A stretch of DNA of 46,078 bases. It comes from DATDPY01 sp964395765. GTDB taxonomy: Bacteria > Bacteroidota > Bacteroidia > Cytophagales > Cyclobacteriaceae. The notes under the pieces were generated by a model. The model had not been told where the DNA came from. It saw only the letters and a list, made by a program, of their open reading frames with translations, and made no database searches. Numbering within the stretch: the first letter of the stretch is position 1; every line of letters begins with the position of its first letter. The translations under genes were made by a program, and so were the position numbers. Where the stretch lies: NCBI GenBank assembly GCA_964395765.1, contig CAYNCU010000005.1:1-46078 (forward strand). Reading direction: 5' to 3'. Below are positions 1 to 7,252 of the stretch, piece by piece.

Positions 1-605
1 GTAAGATTGAACGGATTCCCTATTGCCAGTACCCATTGCCCGACCTGGAGATCTTTTGCTGAGCCCAACTCGATTGCGGGGAGGTTAGTGGCATCAATTT
101 TCAATACTGCTATATCGGTTGAAGGATCGGTTCCCACCACCTTTGCCGTATAGGTTCTTTTATCATAAATGACTTCAAGGGTTACTGCATCTTCAACCAC
201 GTGATTGTTGGTAATAATATACCCATCGGGAGAATAAATCACTCCCGATCCGCTGCTGATAACCGTTTGGGTAACACGATCGTTGAAAAATATATCAAAC
301 CATGTGTTCGCCGATGTTTCCGAAGTATTTTTTACATAAACCACAGAGGGTGTACTTTTTTTTGATGCTTCGGTGAAATCAAGACCCACATCCCCGGCGG
401 TTTCATTCGATTGCGCCAGCATGATCCTGCCCGAATCCTTACTGTTATCATGATAGATTGCGTTCGTGGGTGAATATTCCGAGCCGGCATTTTTTACAGC
501 GATAAGGTCTTTGACCTGTGGCATGATACGGTATTTGTAAAAGATGAAGGAACCGAAACACCCCGCCATAAAACTTACCAATGTAATAGCAATTATCCTT
601 TTCAT
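1..605 (-). CDS. HtrA/DegP-family serine protease, 5' part only
   Basis: The gene starts with ATG at 605 on the minus strand and runs off the left edge after about 201 codons. The protein begins with a short basic end and one hydrophobic segment (residues about 4-23, FMAGCFGSF), giving a signal peptide or membrane anchor, so the protease works in the periplasm. After a low-complexity linker (30-80) comes a trypsin-like domain. His135 sits in ITNNHVV and Asp164 in STDIAVLKI, so two of the three catalytic residues are visible; the Ser and any PDZ domains lie beyond the edge. The GNPFNL motif at the truncation is typical of the family. HtrA proteases degrade or refold damaged envelope proteins. 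The gene is divergent from the GH3-family gene. I cannot tell DegP, DegQ or DegS types apart from this fragment. Confidence 0.93.
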   Translation of the reverse strand, partial: MKRIIAITLVSFMAGCFGSFIFYKYRIMPQVKDLIAVKNAGSEYSPTNAIYHDNSKDSGRIMLAQSNETAGDVGLDFTEASKKSTPSVVYVKNTSETSANTWFDIFFNDRVTQTVISSGSGVIYSPDGYIITNNHVVEDAVTLEVIYDKRTYTAKVVGTDPSTDIAVLKIDATNLPAIELGSAKDLQVGQWVLAIGNPFNL

Positions 606-795
606 GATTTCTTTATTTTTCACTGATTACAAAAAAGAACTTTTTTTTTCATATACGCATATTATAAAAAAAGTTTATAGCCTGGAATTGTTTATCCTTT
701 TTGCTGTTTTATTCAGAACCCATGAGGAAATGCAGATACAGGATGGCAGGCAAAACAATATAACTACTACTCGTAAGATAATATTGGCTATTTCG

Positions 796-803
796 TATTT
801 TTG
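796..803 (+). promoter_or_regulatory. Bacteroidota -7 box (TAnnTTTG) for the GH3-family gene
   Basis: TATTTTTG matches the Bacteroidota -7 consensus exactly and lies only 6 nt before the ATG at 810. Transcription would begin at or within a few bases of the start codon, so the mRNA would be nearly leaderless. No convincing -33 TTG is seen at the usual spacing. Confidence 0.4.
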
Positions 804-809
804 CGCATC

Positions 810-2306
810 ATGGGAATCAGGGCAATATTCGGTAAACCGTTTGCGGCAAGGATAGTCAACCGTCAGCATAAATGGCTTTCCAATCCTGTTATCACACAAC
901 GTACTCAATTTGAATACTTGCTGGAACAGGGAATGAATACTGCTTTCGGAAGGGAACATGGCTTTGCCGGCATCCGGAATTACAATGATTTTAAAAACCA
1001 GATACCGGTGCGCGAATATGAATCGTTTTCAAATTTTATTAACAGGATCCTGGAAGGTGAAAACGATGTATTATGGCCCGGGAAACCTCTGTACCTGGCT
1101 AAGACATCAGGAACCACTTCGGGAACGAAATATATTCCCCTCACCAAAGAGTCAACCCCGAATCATATCAAAGGCGCAAGAGATGCCGTATTTAACTATA
1201 TTCATGAAACAGGGAAATCAGCTTTCCTCGACGGGAAATTAATTTTTCTGTCCGGTAGCCCTGAACTGGATGAGAAAGCGGGCATAAAAACCGGGAGGTT
1301 GTCGGGAATTGTCAATCACCATGTCCCTTCCTGGCTCCGATCCAATCAAAAACCATCCTATGAAACCAATTGCATAGAAGACTGGGAGCAGAAAATAGAA
1401 AAAATAATAGATGAAACCCTCCATGCCAATATGACCCTGATATCAGGAATTCCCCCCTGGGTGCAAATGTATTTTGACAGGCTGGTTCACAAAACCGGAA
1501 AGAAAGTAAAGGATATATTCCCGAATTTTTCCGTGTTTGTTTACGGGGGTGTCAACTTTGAACCTTATAAGGCACGAATGTTCGAATCCATCGGCAAGGT
1601 TGTCGATTCCATAGAAACCTATCCGGCTTCGGAAGGATTTATAGCCTACCAGTATCGACAAAATGAACCGGGGTTGCTCATGCTGCTTGACGCCGGCATA
1701 TTTTACGAATTTATCCCGGTCAGTGATTATTATTCCGATAAACCCGAACGGTTGACGATTGAACAGGTACAAACGGGGGTGAATTATGCCTTGATTATTA
1801 ACAGTAACGCCGGACTCTGGGGCTATTCGATCGGAGATACCGTAAAATTTATTTCCCTGAATCCCCCGTTAATTGAAGTCACGGGCAGAGTAAGTCATTT
1901 TATCTCGGCATTCGGTGAGCATGTAATTGCAGAAGAAGTTGAAAAGGCATTGAAAAGAGCAGTTGCGATGTTTCCTGAAACAGAAGTAACCGAATTTACG
2001 GTCGCTCCCATGGTAAGCCCGAAGGAAGGTCTTCCTCACCATGAATGGCATATAGAATTCACTGTGCCGCCTTCCGATATGAAAAAATTTTCCGATTTCC
2101 TTGATAAGAACCTGAGATTGTTGAATACCTATTACGATGATCTTGTCAGCGGATCAATTTTAAGCCCGTTGCAGGTAATCAAGATACGCGAAGATGGATT
2201 CAGGGATTATATGAAATCACAGGGAAAGTTAGGCGGACAGAATAAGGTACCAAGACTATCCAATGACAGGGTAATTGCAGACCAGTTGTCTAATTTTGCA
2301 GAATAA
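810..2306 (+). CDS. GH3-family acyl-adenylating/acyl-amide synthetase
   Basis: A 498-residue member of the GH3 family, named after plant auxin-responsive enzymes that adenylate a carboxylic acid and join it to an amino acid. The three ATP/AMP-binding motifs of the ANL superfamily are visible: TSGTTSGTKYIP near residue 100, YPASEGF near 270 and YSIGDTVKF near 345. The protein is full length for bacterial members and appears cytoplasmic, with no signal peptide. The open frame extends up to a TTG at 801, but that triplet lies inside a TAnnTTTG promoter box, so I chose the ATG at 810. dxr follows after 40 nt on the same strand and may be cotranscribed. The family is well recognised, but the natural acid and amine substrates of bacterial GH3 proteins are not known to me. 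Confidence 0.9.
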   Translation: MGIRAIFGKPFAARIVNRQHKWLSNPVITQRTQFEYLLEQGMNTAFGREHGFAGIRNYNDFKNQIPVREYESFSNFINRILEGENDVLWPGKPLYLAKTSGTTSGTKYIPLTKESTPNHIKGARDAVFNYIHETGKSAFLDGKLIFLSGSPELDEKAGIKTGRLSGIVNHHVPSWLRSNQKPSYETNCIEDWEQKIEKIIDETLHANMTLISGIPPWVQMYFDRLVHKTGKKVKDIFPNFSVFVYGGVNFEPYKARMFESIGKVVDSIETYPASEGFIAYQYRQNEPGLLMLLDAGIFYEFIPVSDYYSDKPERLTIEQVQTGVNYALIINSNAGLWGYSIGDTVKFISLNPPLIEVTGRVSHFISAFGEHVIAEEVEKALKRAVAMFPETEVTEFTVAPMVSPKEGLPHHEWHIEFTVPPSDMKKFSDFLDKNLRLLNTYYDDLVSGSILSPLQVIKIREDGFRDYMKSQGKLGGQNKVPRLSNDRVIADQLSNFAE

Positions 2307-2346
2307 AACAATTTCAGCGTATTTTGTTTTTATATAAAAATCAATA

Positions 2347-3507
2347 ATGGATCCGAAAAAGAAAAATATCGCCATTCTGGGTTCCACCGGATCCATTGGA
2401 AAGCAGGCACTCCAGGTAATTGCAATGCATCCTGACCGGTTTTCAGCCGTTTTACTAACGGCCCGCCGGAATGCTTCCTTATTAATTGAGCAGGCAAAAA
2501 CGTTCAGGCCGGATGCTGTGGTGATCGCCAGCGATAAACATTATGAAGAGGTTTTATCCGCATTAAAGCCTTTTGGCATAAAAGTTTATTCAGGGATCGA
2601 AGCAATTGAAACCATGGTGACTTCGGAATCCATTGATATCGTACTGACGGCCATGGTTGGTTTTTCCGGTTTGAAACCGACCATCAGGGCTATCGAATCC
2701 GGTAAGACAATTGCCCTGGCCAATAAGGAATCACTGGTCGTAGCCGGCGAGTACATCAAAAGCCTAGCTGAAAAAATGAAGATTAAAATATTCCCGGTCG
2801 ATTCGGAACACTCTGCCATCTTTCAATGTCTCAATGGGGAACGTCATAATAAGGTAGAAAAAATATTTCTTACCGCCTCCGGCGGACCTTTTTACGGGAA
2901 ACGGAGAAATGAACTATTGCATGTTACAAAAGAACTGGCCCTGAAACATCCGAACTGGAAAATGGGATCGAAGGTAACCATAGATTCCGCCACATTAATG
3001 AATAAAGGACTGGAAGTGATTGAAGCGAAATGGTTATTCGGAATGGATCCCGACAATATTGAAGTTGTCATTCACCCACAGTCTATTGTTCATTCCATGG
3101 TTGAATTTGAAGACGGATCCATTAAAGCTCAATTAAGTACTCCGGATATGAGATTGCCCATTCAGTATGCATTTTCATTTCCCGACCGGATCTTTTCAGA
3201 AGTGCCTCGGTTTAAATTTAACGGGGGTATTTCACTTACCTTTGAAAAACCGGATACGGAAACATTCAGGAATCTGAAACTGGCGTATGATGCTTTACAG
3301 AAATGTGGAAATATGCCTTGTATTTTAAATGCTGCCAATGAAGTAGCCGTGCAGGCGTTTCTCGAAGACCGGCTGGGATTTCTTGAGATTTCAGATGTTA
3401 TTGAAACATGTATGGTAAAAATGCCGTATATTTCTGCGCCGGCTATTGAAGATTATTCAATCTCAGATTATGAAACAAGAATTAAAGCTAAAGAACTAAT
3501 AGGTTAA
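2347..3507 (+). CDS. dxr: 1-deoxy-D-xylulose 5-phosphate reductoisomerase
   Basis: Dxr (IspC) converts 1-deoxy-D-xylulose 5-phosphate to 2-C-methyl-D-erythritol 4-phosphate with NADPH and a divalent metal. It is the committed step of the MEP isoprenoid pathway. The N-terminal Rossmann motif GSTGSIG is at residues 11-17, followed by ALANKESLV near 123, the metal/substrate region PVDSEHSA near 153, SGGPF near 180 and MNKGLEVIEA near 220. At 386 residues it has the normal family length. The stop codon overlaps the start of rseP by one base (TAATG), so translation of the two is probably coupled. That pairing of isoprenoid synthesis with an envelope protease is common in bacteria. Confidence 0.98.
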   Translation: MDPKKKNIAILGSTGSIGKQALQVIAMHPDRFSAVLLTARRNASLLIEQAKTFRPDAVVIASDKHYEEVLSALKPFGIKVYSGIEAIETMVTSESIDIVLTAMVGFSGLKPTIRAIESGKTIALANKESLVVAGEYIKSLAEKMKIKIFPVDSEHSAIFQCLNGERHNKVEKIFLTASGGPFYGKRRNELLHVTKELALKHPNWKMGSKVTIDSATLMNKGLEVIEAKWLFGMDPDNIEVVIHPQSIVHSMVEFEDGSIKAQLSTPDMRLPIQYAFSFPDRIFSEVPRFKFNGGISLTFEKPDTETFRNLKLAYDALQKCGNMPCILNAANEVAVQAFLEDRLGFLEISDVIETCMVKMPYISAPAIEDYSISDYETRIKAKELIG

Positions 3508-4829
3508 TGGATGGTATTATAATGGCTGCCCAGATGATTCTGGGTTTATCAATTTTGGTGGGTTTACACGAGCTGGGACATATGCTTACGGCTAAATTAT
3601 TCGGTATGCGTGTGGAGCAATATTCCATTGGGTTTCCACCTAAAATTTTCAAATTCACATATGGTGAAACGGTTTATTCCATTGGAGCTATTCCATTGGG
3701 GGGATATGTCAAGATCTCCGGCATGATCGATGAATCGCTGGACCTTGAAAAGATGAAAGAGGAACCCAAGCCTTATGAATTCCGCGCAAAACCTGCATGG
3801 CAACGGCTGATCGTGATGACAGGAGGAATATTGATGAATATTCTTACCGGGATTGTCATCTTTATTATTATGACCTATATCTATGGCGATTCTTACCTGT
3901 CCAAAGCGGAAGTTAATAAATACGGAATCGCAGCCGACAGCCTCGGAAGGGAGATCGGGCTGAAAACGGGGGATAAAATAATAAAAGTGAATGGCCATGA
4001 TTATGATAAATTCTCCGACCTTACCAGTCCGGATAATTTACTGGCCGATCATGCTTCTTATACGGTTGACAGAGACGGGCAAATCATCAATATCCCTATT
4101 CCGCCCGATTTTGTTGAAAAGTTTGCCTCAACAAAAAACAATGATAACCTTGGATTCATTGAACCTATATTCCGGTTTTCGGTTGGCGATATTGAAAAGG
4201 GCTCCGGTGCCGATTCGGCAGGGCTGAAGCCGGGGGACCGGATCGTAAGTATCAATGGTACTAAAATGGAATTTTATCACCAGATGAAATCCATATTGTC
4301 CAATGCCAAAAACCAGGTGGTTCATCTTGTGATCAGGAGAAATAATGATTTAAAGTCCCTGACAGCCAAAGTGTCTGATGAAGGAATACTTGGATTTCAC
4401 CCGATTATGGATATGGAACCGTATACGGTTCATTATTCTCTCTTTCAATCCGTCCCGATAGGGACCAGTAACGCATTTAATATCGTTTTTGTTCAGGCGA
4501 AAGCTTTCGGAAAGATTTTATCCGGGCAACTGGACGTCCGGAAATCCCTTATCGGACCTATAGGCATTGCCCGGGTATTTGGCGGGACATGGGATTGGTA
4601 CCGGTTCTGGAATCTCGTAGGATTATTATCCATGATGCTGGCTTTTGTTAATTTCCTGCCGATCCCTGCACTCGACGGGGGTCACGTAATGTTTCTTACC
4701 TATGAAATCGTTTCAGGGAAAAAACCTTCCGATAAATTTTTAGAAGTATCTCAGAAAATCGGAATGGTACTGCTTCTTTCCCTGATGGTATTTGTAATCT
4801 TTAATGACATTTTCCAGCAGATCTTTTAG
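3507..4829 (+). CDS. rseP: RIP metalloprotease, site-2 protease RseP
   Basis: An intramembrane zinc metalloprotease of the site-2 protease family. It cuts transmembrane segments of anti-sigma factors and leftover signal peptides in the inner membrane. The zinc motif HELGH is at residues 21-25 in the first membrane segment, and the second active-site motif NFLPIPALDGG is at 382-392, with the Asp ligand near 390. Two PDZ-like regions lie between them, around residues 130-190 (GLKTGDKIIKVNG) and 220-285 (SAGLKPGDRIVSING). At 440 residues it has the usual length for the phylum. It overlaps dxr by one base and is the last gene of the run. No sigma or anti-sigma gene is seen nearby, so its substrate is not shown here. 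Confidence 0.96.
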   Translation: MDGIIMAAQMILGLSILVGLHELGHMLTAKLFGMRVEQYSIGFPPKIFKFTYGETVYSIGAIPLGGYVKISGMIDESLDLEKMKEEPKPYEFRAKPAWQRLIVMTGGILMNILTGIVIFIIMTYIYGDSYLSKAEVNKYGIAADSLGREIGLKTGDKIIKVNGHDYDKFSDLTSPDNLLADHASYTVDRDGQIINIPIPPDFVEKFASTKNNDNLGFIEPIFRFSVGDIEKGSGADSAGLKPGDRIVSINGTKMEFYHQMKSILSNAKNQVVHLVIRRNNDLKSLTAKVSDEGILGFHPIMDMEPYTVHYSLFQSVPIGTSNAFNIVFVQAKAFGKILSGQLDVRKSLIGPIGIARVFGGTWDWYRFWNLVGLLSMMLAFVNFLPIPALDGGHVMFLTYEIVSGKKPSDKFLEVSQKIGMVLLLSLMVFVIFNDIFQQIF

Positions 4830-4832
4830 GTT

Positions 4833-4856
4833 TGGTTAATTGGTTAAATGGTTAAT
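4833..4856. repeat. Degenerate 8-nt tandem repeat (TGGTTAAT-like)
   Basis: Three consecutive 8-nt units (TGGTTAAT, TGGTTAAA, TGGTTAAT) lie just after the rseP stop codon. A related ACTCAATTA/ACTTA stretch is at about 5004-5018 and a clearer array is at 12232-12267. They look like simple-sequence spacer DNA, with no coding potential. Confidence 0.6.
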
Positions 4857-4940
4857 TCAGTAATTCAATTAATTTAGTCCGATTGTGGCTATTAATAAGA
4901 TTTAATTTAAAACTGGAAGGCAATAATTTTAACTGATTCC

Positions 4941-4969
4941 AAAAAAATAATCTCCCGGATAACATCCGG
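4941..4969 (-). terminator. Possible terminator downstream of the PorE-like gene
   Basis: A 6-bp stem, CCGGAT and ATCCGG with a 3-nt loop at 4955-4969, is followed on the minus strand, after about eight bases, by a run of seven T. This fits the end of the PorE-like transcript arriving from the right. The T-run is further from the stem than ideal. The rest of the 4830-5042 gap holds only AT-rich sequence. Confidence 0.35.
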
Positions 4970-5042
4970 ATTACAATTAATTTTGGGTAATGATTTTTAA
5001 TTAACTCAATTAACTTAGGAACCTATTTCACCGGCAAACCGG

Positions 5043-7067
5043 TTACCAATCCGAAGGTTTCTCGACCTTTTCCAGCATCTTCATTTCCTGCAACTCACTC
5101 TTGCTGGGTCTGTAAAGCTCGAATTCCACTCTCCGGTTTAGCTGACGGTCAAGATCCGTTCGTTCCACAGGGACGATAGGCTGGGAACTTCCATAACCTT
5201 CCGCTTCAATCCTGGCCCGGGGCACATTACCGAAATAAACGATATAGTCCATAATGGCCTGTGCCCTTTTACGGGATAGTTCGAGATTATATTCCTGTGT
5301 ACCGTAAGAATCGGTATGGCCGGAGATCCGCAATTTAAAATCAGGATTATCGAGTAAAAACTGGGCGAGTTTATCGAGATCGCCGTACATGGAAGGTTTT
5401 ACTTCCGCGCTTTCGTTGTCAAATTCAATGGATTTGAATTCCATCCGGCTGGATATGGATTCAGTGTATTTACTGATATCCATATTTCCATGCATGGTAA
5501 ATAACTGTTCAATCCGGAAAAACTGGCTGCTCTGGATAATCAGGAGATATTTGCTATTGTTGATCAGGTCAAATTCAAAAGTACCGGTCGGGCTTAATTT
5601 TTTGGGGGCTACTTCGATCCCGTTTTCCAGGTCTATAATCGTTACAATACCACTGGTGAACGGATCTTTGGTTTCCAGATCTTTTACAGATCCCGTAAGA
5701 CGAGCCGTCGCCAATGGCTGTGCTTCCATCGGCAGAGGGAAAGAATAAAGATCAAGATTGTCGAGATCATTTTCTATACTCTTAGCATAAAAAAGATCCT
5801 TTGCCTGTGCATCGATGGTAAAATAAAATTCAGAGCCCTTCCCGTTTACCAAAGGGCCGATATTGGTAGGGTCCCCCCAGAAACGGCCATAGGGATAACT
5901 CTTATAGATATCGAAACCTCCGAAATTCAGTAATTGCCCGTTCGAACTAAAATATAAAACATTATACTTCGGATGTATGAAGGGGCTCACTTCATCGTTC
6001 CTGGTGTTCACGAAAGGTCCGGCATTTTGCGCCTGTCCCCAATCTCCTTTTTTATCCTTCACGGTGAACCAGATATCCGAAAGCCCGAATCCGCCAATTC
6101 TGTCGGAAGCGAAATAAAGTGTGTCCTCACTGTGCGAAAGTGCCGGATGCGAATCCCATGCAATACTGTTCACCTGGGCTCCGAGATTCTTTGGATTACC
6201 CCATTTACCATCGGGCTGCATTTGGGAAACAAATAGATCACAGTTACCATAGGTATCGGGCGCATTGCAGCGGGAGAAATAAATTGTCTTTGCATCTTTA
6301 CTCAGGCAAGGAGAACCTTCATTGAAAATGGTATTCAGCTCGGTCAGTGGTTTTGCTTCCGTCCATCCATATTGATCCTTATGGCTCACAAAAAGATCTT
6401 CATTAACCCGGTCGATCAAGCTTGCTTTTAATACATCCCTTTTGGAAGTAAATATTAATACGCTGTCATTATCGTTAAATGCCGGGCCATAATCGGAATA
6501 CTCTGAGTTTATTTCATAACCCATATTCAACAGCACACCCCTGGGCGGTTGCAGGGTATCTACATCTTTCCTATAGTCGACAAGATCATAGTAATATTCG
6601 AGCGGAACATACTGGTCCCTTTCATAACCTGCAACGGAATCGAATTCCTGTTCCACTTTTTTTATATCAATATCCTGCCGGCTGTGTTTCAGTACAAGCT
6701 TATATAAAAGCACCGCTTCCTGTTTATTATCGAGCGTGTCGGCCAATTGCGCGAGCTGCCACAGCATCCTGGTATTCTTATAAAAATTCTGGATTCCGAA
6801 ATTGCTTACATATTCCCGGAGTAACCGGTACCAATCCGGCAGGTTATGCGATTGCATGGCCTCCTGAATTTTTTCCAGGTCCTTCTTATTATAATAAAAG
6901 GGTATTTTGTTGATATTGGGGAAATCCAAAACCGGTATTTGGGGCGATTCAACAGGTGTCACAACCGTTGAGTCGGCACTCGTATCTACTTTTTTTTGAC
7001 CGAAAAGATATCCGGAAATCAGCAATAACGTCAGCAAAAAAATATATTCCCGGGCTTTCCTGGCCAT
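5043..7067 (-). CDS. porE: PorE-like T9SS envelope protein: PD40 propeller, CRD-like and OmpA domains
   Basis: A 674-residue exported protein with signal peptide 1-23 (ends LFGQ). Residues about 50-135 look like TPR-type helices. Residues about 180-450 carry PD40/WD40-like beta-propeller repeats (for example IYFSRCNAPDTYGNCDLFVS and LYFASDRIGGFGLSDIWF). Residues about 455-530 resemble a carboxypeptidase regulatory-like domain, and about 560-665 form an OmpA-C peptidoglycan-binding domain (ISGHTDSYGTQEYNLELSRK). This order and length match PorE of Porphyromonas gingivalis, a periplasmic T9SS component thought to tie the PorP-ring complex to peptidoglycan. Other OmpA/PD40 proteins share the same parts, so the porE symbol is probable rather than certain. 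It is divergent from lon. The PorQ-like gene lies 2.6 kb away, which supports a T9SS role. Confidence 0.8.
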   Translation of the reverse strand: MARKAREYIFLLTLLLISGYLFGQKKVDTSADSTVVTPVESPQIPVLDFPNINKIPFYYNKKDLEKIQEAMQSHNLPDWYRLLREYVSNFGIQNFYKNTRMLWQLAQLADTLDNKQEAVLLYKLVLKHSRQDIDIKKVEQEFDSVAGYERDQYVPLEYYYDLVDYRKDVDTLQPPRGVLLNMGYEINSEYSDYGPAFNDNDSVLIFTSKRDVLKASLIDRVNEDLFVSHKDQYGWTEAKPLTELNTIFNEGSPCLSKDAKTIYFSRCNAPDTYGNCDLFVSQMQPDGKWGNPKNLGAQVNSIAWDSHPALSHSEDTLYFASDRIGGFGLSDIWFTVKDKKGDWGQAQNAGPFVNTRNDEVSPFIHPKYNVLYFSSNGQLLNFGGFDIYKSYPYGRFWGDPTNIGPLVNGKGSEFYFTIDAQAKDLFYAKSIENDLDNLDLYSFPLPMEAQPLATARLTGSVKDLETKDPFTSGIVTIIDLENGIEVAPKKLSPTGTFEFDLINNSKYLLIIQSSQFFRIEQLFTMHGNMDISKYTESISSRMEFKSIEFDNESAEVKPSMYGDLDKLAQFLLDNPDFKLRISGHTDSYGTQEYNLELSRKRAQAIMDYIVYFGNVPRARIEAEGYGSSQPIVPVERTDLDRQLNRRVEFELYRPSKSELQEMKMLEKVEKPSDW

Positions 7068-7252
7068 TATGACAATATTGAATTTTATTTTATAAACCGT
7101 GAATTTCGTTAATATATTATAAATTTAATGTTAAACATTCTTATAAATAACCTTCGGTTTCTTTTGGCATAAGTATTGAGTATTTTATGGGAAGATAAAA
7201 AATTACCTTCCTGAATATTTTGTGACATTTTGACACATGGAGACATTAGCTA

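Noticed and set aside
544..855. 103-residue plus-strand frame overlapping the htrA start and the GH3 gene
   Set aside because: Overlaps two well-supported genes and their promoter region; no family features.
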